DNA from: Actinomycetales bacterium
GTDB taxonomy: Bacteria > Actinomycetota > Actinomycetes > Actinomycetales > Kineosporiaceae
Length of the DNA stretch: 64,000 bases
Reading direction: 5' to 3'
Assembly: GCA_012719445.1 (NCBI GenBank)
Contig: JAAYAH010000212.1
Coordinates: 55,375-119,374, forward strand
Below, one piece after another: positions 48,471 to 55,837 of the stretch (the first letter of the stretch is position 1; each line of letters begins with the position of its first letter). The notes under the pieces are model-generated. The model ran no database searches and was not told where the DNA came from. It saw nothing but the letters and a program-made list of their open reading frames with translations. Both the position numbers and the translations under genes were made by a program.

Positions 48471-51383
48471 TCACCAGGATTCGATGTCGAAACCAAGGGT
48501 GTACCGCGCATCGTCACCGGTGAACGTCAGCGGTGAGGACATCCCCGGGGTGACCGTCACACCGCCCAGGTTGTCGTCACCGTCGGGGCTGTCGTCGTCC
48601 CAGAGGACCACGGTCGCGGACCCGGTGAGGGTCATCGAGTACCCCACGTACCGGGACTGGCCGTCGTTGATGGCCACCGGCCCCCACACCCGTCGGCCGT
48701 CGACCGTCAGGTACGCCTCGTCGGCACCGGTCCAGTCCTCCGTACGGGAACAGCTCAGGGTGCGCAGAGTCAGGGTGTGGATCGGGTCGCGGAAGGTCGC
48801 GGTGACCCTGGCACCTCCGGAGCCGAGGTCGACAACACAGCTCTCCCCCTCGGCGGAGGCACAGCCGGACCAGCCGACCCATCGCGCACCCGCGGTCGCG
48901 TCGCGGCCGAGGGTCACCCGGGTCCCCTGCGGGTAGGAGCCGGAACAGCTGCTGCCGGAGCAGCTCAGCACGCCCAGGTCGTCGTGCACCCGGCCGCTGC
49001 CGTCACCGCCGGAGAGGTCGACGGTGAGCGTCACCGGCGGCAACGGCCGGAAGGCTGCCACGACCTCGATGACGCCGGGCTGCGCCGGGATCAGCTCGCA
49101 GCCGAGGGCACCGGGCGGGCAGGAGGCGCCGGTCCAGCCGTCGAAGGCGTAGCCCTCGGCCGGGCTCGCGCTCAGGCGCACCGTGGTGCCGACGGGGACG
49201 ACGAAGGTGCACTCGGGGGCGCAGCTCCGGGACGACGACCCGTCGGTTCCGGTGACGCCGCCGCCCTCCCCCGCGCGCACCCGCACGGTCGCGGTGGCGG
49301 GATCGGGAACGAACCGGGCGGTGATCGAGGTCGCTCCGGTGAGGGTTACCGCGCACCAGTGCTGCTCGCCTCCCTGGCCCTGCTCGGGGCAGCCGTCCCA
49401 ACCGGCGAAGTGCGCCGACCCCTGGGCCGACTGATCGGGGGCGCGCAGGGTCACCCGCCGACCCCGGGGGAAGGGCCAGACGCAGGTGGCCTCGGGGCCG
49501 CAGGTGCCGCCCAGGGGTGAGGCGGGGTCGACGGAGACCGTGCCCTGCCCCGCCACCAGGAGGGACAGCGCGACATCCCCCGTCGGCGGGGTCGTGATGG
49601 TCGGGGTCGTCTGCACGGTGGTCGTGGTGGTCGGTGCCGTGGACGTGAAGGACGTGGAGGTCGGGGGTGGCGCGGTGGGGGACGTCGTGGGCGTCGGCGC
49701 GGGGCTGCCGGTCGGGGCCGGGTCACCGGACTCGTCCCCCGGCGGCCGGTGGGCCGCCCGGGGCTCCACGGTGACCGTGACGGTCGTGACGGCGTCCCTC
49801 CCGCCGACGGTCCTGGCCGTCACGCTCACCCGGTATCGCCCGGGGGCCAGCCAGGTGTGCGTCGTGGTCAGCCCCTCCTCCGGGCCGGACGCGTCGCCGA
49901 AGGTCCAGGTGGCCCCGGCGAGCACGGCGCCGTCCCTGCTGTCGACGCGCAGGCCGAGCGGGATCCCGGCACGGGCCGGGACCTCGGAGACGGTCACCCG
50001 CAGGGAGGGCTCCTCGGCGGACCGGTCCTGCTCCGCCCGACGGTGGGCGGGGTCCTGCGGCCGCGGTGCCGACGTCGTCGGCCGCGCACCGGGGGTGCCA
50101 CCCGCCCCGTCCGCCGGGTCCGCGCCGTGGGCCACGACCGGGGCGACCCGGGTCCTCGGGAGCCCGGACTCCGGGTCCGCGGGGTCGTACTTGCGGATCG
50201 GGCGGCGGGTACCGTCCAGCCGGACCACCCCTGCCCGCTGGCTGCGGGGGTCGTTGTACACCGCGACGCCGTTGCAGGCCAGCAGCTCGAACGAGGGCAG
50301 GCCGGGCGGCAGCACCGTCGGCGCGGCGATCACCCTGCCGCGGGTGAGGTCGACGACGTGGACCCGCCCGGCCCCGTAGTCGGGGACGAACGCCGTCCCG
50401 CCGATCTGGACCGGGTTGCCGAGGGACGAGCCGGGGCGGGTCAACGGGATCATCAGGGTGCAGCCCCCGCTGCGGACGTCGCTCACCAACAGGGCTCCCC
50501 TGGCACCGGAGGCGGCCAGCACCGTGCCGCCGGTCGTCGCCCCGGCGAGGGCGACCGACCGCTCGTCACCCCGGGTGCCGAGGCAGGACCGGTCCCGGAC
50601 GTCGCCGGTCTCGGGGTCCCGGACGACGACCGTGCGACGGCGGAGGTCGACCAGGACCGGGCGATCGTCGACCAGCGTGAGCAGGATCGTCCCCGCGTCG
50701 CCCGGTGCCCCGTCCCGTGCCCCGTCCCGGGACCAGGTACGCCGCCCGGCGCCGTCCACCCGGACGAGGTCGCCGTTCCCGGCGTCCACGACCCACAGCC
50801 GACCGGAGTGGTCCACGGCGGCTCCCCCGGCCGTCCCGCCCGCGGGGTCCGGTGTGAGCGCTGCCGACTGCACCGGCCCCAACGAGCTGAGGGTGATCGG
50901 GTCCAGGGCCACCGCCGCCCCCCGCTCGGCGTCCACGGCGAAGGCCGCCCCCGCGCCGGCGACCACCACGAGCCCCGGGCCGGCGTCCGGCAACGGCCGC
51001 ACCGGGTCCCCGACCTCCCGGTGGGTTGCTCCGTGGATCCTGGTCAGCGTCCCGGAGGCGCGGTCGGCGACCAGCGCGTCCCCGCCGGACTGGGCCACGA
51101 CCAGGTCGCCGTGCCCCGCCCGTCGTTCCCCTGCCCGGAGAGCGACCCTGGCGGAGACCTCACCCGTCGAGCCGTCCACCAGGGCGACCTGGCCGACAGC
51201 GGAGGACGCCAGCCACATCTGACCGGGGATCTCGCGGATCCGGGCCGGGGGATATCCGGGCACGTGGACCAGGAGGGTGCCGGTGGTGGCCAGGGTCAGG
51301 ACCACGCCCGCCAGCCGGACGGCCCGGCGGGCCGCCGGTCCCGTCGGGACACCGCGAACTCCTGCCCGCCACCCGATCCCCAC
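48471..51383 (-). CDS. large secreted beta-propeller / PKD / InlB-repeat protein
   Basis: 970 residues. A hydrophobic anchor or signal lies at about residues 19-42. Residues 50-400 form a repeat-propeller (for example ALVDGSTGEVSARVAL, VVDHSGRLWVVDAGNGDLVR). A PKD-type domain follows (GATWTFGDASGPEEGLTTTH), then a Pro/Thr linker, then three divergent InlB-type B-repeats with paired Cys (GTVSVDPASPLGGTCGPEAT; FDGWTGASC; WVGWSGCAS). The last 100 residues form a separate domain (DEAYLTVDGRRVWGPVAIND, VVLWDDDSPDGDDNLGGVTV) with an Asp-rich loop that may bind calcium. GTG start with AGGAGG upstream. Function unknown; adhesion or polysaccharide contact is plausible. Confidence 0.75.
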   Translation of the reverse strand: MGIGWRAGVRGVPTGPAARRAVRLAGVVLTLATTGTLLVHVPGYPPARIREIPGQMWLASSAVGQVALVDGSTGEVSARVALRAGERRAGHGDLVVAQSGGDALVADRASGTLTRIHGATHREVGDPVRPLPDAGPGLVVVAGAGAAFAVDAERGAAVALDPITLSSLGPVQSAALTPDPAGGTAGGAAVDHSGRLWVVDAGNGDLVRVDGAGRRTWSRDGARDGAPGDAGTILLTLVDDRPVLVDLRRRTVVVRDPETGDVRDRSCLGTRGDERSVALAGATTGGTVLAASGARGALLVSDVRSGGCTLMIPLTRPGSSLGNPVQIGGTAFVPDYGAGRVHVVDLTRGRVIAAPTVLPPGLPSFELLACNGVAVYNDPRSQRAGVVRLDGTRRPIRKYDPADPESGLPRTRVAPVVAHGADPADGAGGTPGARPTTSAPRPQDPAHRRAEQDRSAEEPSLRVTVSEVPARAGIPLGLRVDSRDGAVLAGATWTFGDASGPEEGLTTTHTWLAPGRYRVSVTARTVGGRDAVTTVTVTVEPRAAHRPPGDESGDPAPTGSPAPTPTTSPTAPPPTSTSFTSTAPTTTTTVQTTPTITTPPTGDVALSLLVAGQGTVSVDPASPLGGTCGPEATCVWPFPRGRRVTLRAPDQSAQGSAHFAGWDGCPEQGQGGEQHWCAVTLTGATSITARFVPDPATATVRVRAGEGGGVTGTDGSSSRSCAPECTFVVPVGTTVRLSASPAEGYAFDGWTGASCPPGALGCELIPAQPGVIEVVAAFRPLPPVTLTVDLSGGDGSGRVHDDLGVLSCSGSSCSGSYPQGTRVTLGRDATAGARWVGWSGCASAEGESCVVDLGSGGARVTATFRDPIHTLTLRTLSCSRTEDWTGADEAYLTVDGRRVWGPVAINDGQSRYVGYSMTLTGSATVVLWDDDSPDGDDNLGGVTVTPGMSSPLTFTGDDARYTLGFDIESW

Positions 51384-51431
51384 GCCCCCTCCTCCCGCCG
51401 GATAGCACGAAGAGTAGTGGCGTCCTTTCTC

Positions 51432-51890
51432 TCAGTGAGTCTTCCCCTGATCCCACGGTGCGCCCGGCACGGGACCGAGCACGCCGCCGTGGGCGCGCCA
51501 CCCCTGCCACCCGGCGGCCTGCCACGGCTGGTCGCCGGCGCGGGCCAGCCCGTCGAGGGTGCGCTGGATAGCGGCCCGGTCCAGGGCGGGCGCGGGGGTG
51601 AGCGGGGTGAGCACGGCGAGCTCTCGCAGCAGGGTCATCGCCCCCGCCGGTTCGGCCCCGCACCCGGCGAACATCATCGCCCGGTCCAGGCCGGACAGCA
51701 CCACCCGGAACCGGCGCCCGTCGAGAACCGTCTCGAACTCCTCGACCTCCTCGGGCTCCCGGTCGGGCCGACCGCCGCACGCGGCCCTCAGCACCGGCGC
51801 GAAGGGTCGCCGGGGCGGGTGCCCGACGGCCTTCCCGGGCAGGCTCTCGGCCTCGGACGGACCCCGGCGGCGCGACCATCGCGCGAACAT
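51432..51890 (-). CDS. uncharacterised cytoplasmic protein
   Basis: 152 residues. The centre reads VEEFETVLDGRRFRVVLSGL then DRAMMFAGCGAEPAGAMTLL, and the C-terminus is Trp-rich (DQPWQAAGWQGWRAHGGVLG). No family recognised. There are no signal peptide or membrane segments. It lies 49 bp upstream of the 970-residue protein gene, in the same direction, so they may be co-transcribed. Confidence 0.6.
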   Translation of the reverse strand: MFARWSRRRGPSEAESLPGKAVGHPPRRPFAPVLRAACGGRPDREPEEVEEFETVLDGRRFRVVLSGLDRAMMFAGCGAEPAGAMTLLRELAVLTPLTPAPALDRAAIQRTLDGLARAGDQPWQAAGWQGWRAHGGVLGPVPGAPWDQGKTH

Positions 51891-52358
51891 CCGCGCATCA
51901 TCACAGACGGAGCACGCCGCGGACCGGGAACCGAGAGAGCCGCCACGGGGATCACCGGAACACCACCGTCGCCCCGAGTCGCCCTGTCACCGTCCACGAC
52001 GTGGAGATCACCGTGTACACCGTCGCGTTCCTGGGGCCGGGCCCCCGCTGGGATCGCAGCAGGACCCGACGGTGCGGGACGGGCTCATGACCTACGGGTT
52101 GCGCACCTGGTACTCCACCCCCTGACCCAGGCCGGGTCGAGCACCCGCTCCGTCTCCGCACCCGGGCAGCCGTCCCTTCTCCGCACCCGGGCAGCCGCTC
52201 CGTCTCCGCACCGGGTTCCGTGGTCCGCCGCCCTCGACCGGTTCCGGTCGGACCTCGTGGAGACGGGGGTCGGTCGGGCCTCGTGGAGACGGGGGTCGGT
52301 CGGTCACAATCGACCCCGTGAACGGCAACCCCGGCCGCCTCCCCGACGACTGGTCGGC
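51891..52358. other. 468-bp intergenic region with duplicated segments
   Basis: No credible intact gene. A decayed-looking stretch (around 51990-52125, ending TYGLRTWYSTP in one frame) might be a gene remnant but is not assignable. Several imperfect CTCCGCACCCGGGCAGCC copies (52140-52210) precede the 26-bp repeat at 52253-52303. Confidence 0.4.
52253..52303. repeat. 25-bp direct repeat, period 26
   Basis: A 25-nt unit with core CTCGTGGAGACGGGGGTCGG occurs at 52253-52277 and 52279-52303, in the spacer before a secreted protein gene. Confidence 0.8.
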
Positions 52359-53795
52359 ATGAGCACCCCACCGCCTCCCCCGACCAGGCGCCGCGCGGCC
52401 CGCCGGTCCGGTCGCCGACGTGTCGTTGTCGCCGCAGCCACCACCGCAGCGGCGGCTGTCGCCGTCGCCGTCCTGTCGGTCACCGCGAGCGGGTCCTGGC
52501 CGGGCTGGCTGCCCTGGGGCGAACGGGACGGCGCGGCAGCCGTGGGGACGGTGCCAGCCGTCACCGGGACCCCGGGGGCGATCGCGGCCGCGACCTCGAC
52601 CCCGACCACCGGTGCCACCTCGACCACGAGGTCAAAGAGCACCGCGTGCCAGAGGCGGGCCGGTACCTCGCCGTCGGTGAGGGTGACCACGGTCGAGGTG
52701 GGGGTCCGGGTCACCGGCTACGGCCGGGAGGGTGACACCGAGCCGCTGCCCATGGCGATCGCGGCCACGCCGTCCGGTGGTTCCTGGCTGGCCTGGCTGG
52801 GCACGGACGGCCGGGTCCACCTGGGCAGGCTGAACTGTGACGACCGGCTGGTCGGCAAGCCCACCAGCTTCGCCGGCGTCGATCTCCAGGACGTGCTCGC
52901 CGATCGCACCGGCGGTGTCCTGCTGCTGACCCGCAAGGGTTTCTGTGGCGGCGGGCCACTCTGCGGCGGGAGCTCCAGCCCGTGCCGGACCATGCATCTG
53001 ATCCGCTTCGACACCTCGGGCCGCCAGGTCTGGTCCCGCCAGGTCACCAACCTGACCGGCAGCCGCCAGGGCTACGACGACGGCGCGCGGTTCGTCTGGT
53101 GGTACCAGCACCACGGCCGGCTCGCCTCGGACGGCACCACCGTCGCGGCCTACTTCGGCACCGCCATCACCGTGCGGAACGGCAGCTGCGTGGACATCCA
53201 CGAGGGCGACCGCATGCAGGTGGTCGACGCCGGTGGCTCGCTCGTGTCCGGGCACCGCGACAGCTTCGCGGTGGGCTGCAGCCACAGTTGGACGTCGCGC
53301 ATCGTCTGGGACCCGCGCACCCGGCACTACGTGATGGTCTGCGCCACCGACAACGCCTGCCGCATCGCCCGACCGGACCCGTACCGCACCGTGGTCTCCG
53401 GCACCTGCGACGGAACCCTGTTCGGCGGCGACCTCGTGCTGGCCAGGCCGAGGGGCTACTGGACGGCGTGGAGCCAGGGCGGGCGGGTACGACTCGAGCA
53501 CTTCACCACCGGCGCGTCGGACCGGACCGTCTCGACCTCCGCCAGGTCGAGCCATCCGCACCTGGTCAGCTACGGGACAGGGCGGATGCTGCTGGCCTGG
53601 GAGTCGGGTTCGGCGATGGCCGCCAGGGCGTACGACTCCGGCACCGGCAGGGCCGTCGGTGGCCAGTTCACGATCAAGGTGAGGGACCACGACTACCAGG
53701 CGTTCAAGGCCTACCCCGACGGCAGCGTCGCCTACCCCGCGGCCGGAGGCACCGGTACCTCGATCCGGATCGCGCGGGTGCTGCCGCTCCGCTGA
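52359..53795 (+). CDS. secreted protein of unknown function, probable beta-propeller
   Basis: 478 residues. A basic start (RRRAARRSGRRR) and a hydrophobic segment (VVVAAATTAAAAVAVAVLSV) form a signal or anchor. A low-complexity region follows to about residue 105. The main domain has repeated strand motifs ending in W (SWLAWLGTDGRVHLGRLN, LVLARPRGYWTAWSQGGRVR, GTGRMLLAWESGSAMAARAY), as in integrin-like or sialidase-like propellers. Many Cys residues occur (GFCGGGPLCGG, SSPCRT, NGSCVDI, VGCSHSW), suggesting disulphides. ATG at 52359; no enzyme motif recognised. Confidence 0.65.
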   Translation: MSTPPPPPTRRRAARRSGRRRVVVAAATTAAAAVAVAVLSVTASGSWPGWLPWGERDGAAAVGTVPAVTGTPGAIAAATSTPTTGATSTTRSKSTACQRRAGTSPSVRVTTVEVGVRVTGYGREGDTEPLPMAIAATPSGGSWLAWLGTDGRVHLGRLNCDDRLVGKPTSFAGVDLQDVLADRTGGVLLLTRKGFCGGGPLCGGSSSPCRTMHLIRFDTSGRQVWSRQVTNLTGSRQGYDDGARFVWWYQHHGRLASDGTTVAAYFGTAITVRNGSCVDIHEGDRMQVVDAGGSLVSGHRDSFAVGCSHSWTSRIVWDPRTRHYVMVCATDNACRIARPDPYRTVVSGTCDGTLFGGDLVLARPRGYWTAWSQGGRVRLEHFTTGASDRTVSTSARSSHPHLVSYGTGRMLLAWESGSAMAARAYDSGTGRAVGGQFTIKVRDHDYQAFKAYPDGSVAYPAAGGTGTSIRIARVLPLR

Positions 53796-53919
53796 CCGAC
53801 GTCCCCGGGCACGACAGAGCCCTCGCCGAGGTATCGGAGGTTCGCTAGCTTTGCCCGGTGGTCGAGGACGGGCGAACGAACGGCGAACGCTCGACGATCA
53901 CGATGACCCGACGGTTCGT

Positions 53920-53960
53920 GGGAGGCGCCGGCCCGGGAGGCGCCGGCCCGGGAGGCGCCG
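53920..53960. repeat. 15-bp tandem repeat before a methyltransferase gene
   Basis: Unit GGGAGGCGCCGGCCC occurs 2.7 times from 53920 to 53960, ending about 25 bp before the ribosome-binding site of the next gene. In another frame it encodes GGAGP repeats ending in a stop at the gene start. Confidence 0.8.
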
Positions 53961-53993
53961 GGCATCCACCGCGCCCAGCGACAGGAGACTGAC

Positions 53994-54614
53994 ATCGCCC
54001 GCTCGATCGAAGCGCTCATCCGCTACTGGGACCGCCGGGCGTCGACCTACGACACGAGGACGAACGATGCCGAGCGGAGATGGCTCGCCGACAGCCGCCG
54101 TTGGGTCTGTGGCAGGGCTCGTGGCGACACGCTGGAGATCGCGATCGGCACCGGGGCCAACCTCCCGCACTACCCCGGCGGCGTCCGCCTGACCGGCGTC
54201 GACTGGAGCGAGCAGATGCTCCGGGTTGCGGACCGCCGGGCCGCGCAGGCGCACCGGCCCGTCGACCTGCGGCGGGCCGACGCGACGGCGCTGCCGTTCC
54301 CCTCCCGGTGCTTCGACACCGTCGTCTGCACGTTCTCGCTCTGCTGCGTTCCGGACCAGCGGTCCGCCCTGACCGAGGCGATCCGCGTGCTCCGCCCCCA
54401 CGGTGAGCTGCTGCTGGCGGACCACGTCGCCGCCTCGTTCTGGCCGTTGCGTGCTCTCCAGCACCTGGTGGAGGTGGTCAGCGTCCCGCTCCAGGGCGAG
54501 TACTACACCCGACGGCCGCTCACCCTCCTCCGCTCGCTCGGGGTGGACGTGGTGACCAGCGAGCGCCTGACGCTGGGAATGATCGAACGCGTGCACGCCC
54601 GCGCTCCTCGCTGA
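53994..54614 (+). CDS. class I SAM-dependent methyltransferase lacking a canonical start codon
   Basis: About 206 residues of UbiE/Methyltransf_11 type. Motif I is TLEIAIGTGANLPHY at about residues 50-64, followed by TGVDWSEQML, ATALPFPSRCFDTVVCTFSL (post-motif region) and RVLRPHGELLLADHV. The whole conserved domain is open in one frame from 53994, but the first ATG in that frame (54216) lies after motif I. AGGAG stands 6 nt before an ATC codon at 53994, exactly where a start should be. Either ATC initiates weakly or an ATG has mutated. Substrate unknown. Confidence 0.65.
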   Translation: MARSIEALIRYWDRRASTYDTRTNDAERRWLADSRRWVCGRARGDTLEIAIGTGANLPHYPGGVRLTGVDWSEQMLRVADRRAAQAHRPVDLRRADATALPFPSRCFDTVVCTFSLCCVPDQRSALTEAIRVLRPHGELLLADHVAASFWPLRALQHLVEVVSVPLQGEYYTRRPLTLLRSLGVDVVTSERLTLGMIERVHARAPR

Positions 54615-54725
54615 ACCGCAGCGTCGCCCACATCACAGGACACTCACGAAGACCACATGTCGGATTTGTGGTAGCAAAGAGCGCTGTTCACGCATGAAAC
54701 CACGGTGCTGGGAGGGCGGTCCGAA

Positions 54726-55691
54726 ATGATCGACGAGGCCTTGGCCCGGTATCCCCTGCACGACCCGAGAGCTCAGGTGATCAGGCAGAACGAGAACCTG
54801 ACCTACCGGGTCGTCGACAGCGACCGGGTCCACCTGCTGCGGGTGCACCGCCGCGTACCCGGCTACACGCTGGACATCCTGCAGGGGAGCCGCCCGGCAG
54901 CGGACTACCTGCACGGTGAGCTCGGGGTCCTGCGCTACCTGAGAGAGACGACGGGCATCCCCGTTCAGGTCCCGGTGCCCTCCGAGGACGGCGAGGACGT
55001 CACCTTCCTCGCCGACGGGACTCCGGTGACCCTGCTCGAGTGGGTGGACGGCATGCCCGTCGAGGACGTGCAGTGCACCCCCGAACTGGCCTGGACCATC
55101 GGCGAGACCACCGCCCGGATGCACAGCGCCTTCCGCGCGCTGGGACGCGAGCGGCACCCGCCGTTCCGGAGGTACGCCTACGACCAGCAATTGTTGCTCG
55201 GAATGATCGGTGAGGTCCGGGACGCCGAGCGCCAGGGGCAGATCACCGGCGACCAACTGCTGTGCATGGTCGACGCGCTGATCGAGATCGGCCACCGGAT
55301 GGACGCCCTGGACCGCGTCCCCGACTCGACCTGTCTCGTGCACTCCGACCTGTCGCCGTCGAACCTGGTCTGGACGGGGACGCAGGTCGTCCCGATCGAC
55401 TTCTCGTTGTCCGGGTACAGCCACCACCTCATGGATCTGGGATCGCTGCTCGCCCAGTTCACCCTGGCCGAGGAGCGGGCCGCCATCATCGACGGGTACG
55501 AGACCGCCAGCGGACACCGCGTCGACCTCACCAGCGTCGAACCGTTCTACGCGATGCAGGTGCTCCTGTTCGTCGCCTGCCAGCACAACCAGAGCCCCCG
55601 GTGGGACTGGTTCCCCGAGACCGTCGACCGCTGGTGCAGCACCATGTTCGCCCCCCTGTGCCGGAGGGAGAGCCTGCTGGTCCCGGCCTGA
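54726..55691 (+). CDS. APH-fold phosphotransferase (aminoglycoside/homoserine kinase superfamily)
   Basis: 321 residues. The N-lobe binds nucleotide (IRQNENLTYRVVDSDRVHLL). Brenner's motif is LVHSDLSPSNLVWTG (HxDxxxxN) near residue 202, and the metal-binding Asp lies in VVPIDFSLSG. This family phosphorylates aminoglycosides, sugars, choline, homoserine or spore-coat-like substrates; the substrate is not predictable. The ATG at 54726 is chosen because GGAGGG lies 10 nt upstream. It lies 146 bp before the diguanylate cyclase gene and could be functionally linked. Confidence 0.8.
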   Translation: MIDEALARYPLHDPRAQVIRQNENLTYRVVDSDRVHLLRVHRRVPGYTLDILQGSRPAADYLHGELGVLRYLRETTGIPVQVPVPSEDGEDVTFLADGTPVTLLEWVDGMPVEDVQCTPELAWTIGETTARMHSAFRALGRERHPPFRRYAYDQQLLLGMIGEVRDAERQGQITGDQLLCMVDALIEIGHRMDALDRVPDSTCLVHSDLSPSNLVWTGTQVVPIDFSLSGYSHHLMDLGSLLAQFTLAEERAAIIDGYETASGHRVDLTSVEPFYAMQVLLFVACQHNQSPRWDWFPETVDRWCSTMFAPLCRRESLLVPA

Positions 55692-55837
55692 GCGCGCTGG
55701 TCGTTCCGGTCGGTCTGTCTCAGTTCCCGCAGGTCACACCGATATTCCTGCTGCCGACCTCAAGTGACCGAGGCGATCGCCCGACGAAGCGGAGAGGGTC
55801 GAGGGCCATCGCATGCAGGCCGGGAGTAGCAGAAACC

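Noticed and set aside
51990..52125. Possible short gene ending in TYGLRTWYSTP
   Set aside because: No start with a ribosome-binding site and no recognisable family; the protein-like stretch changes frame. It may be a remnant but cannot be supported.
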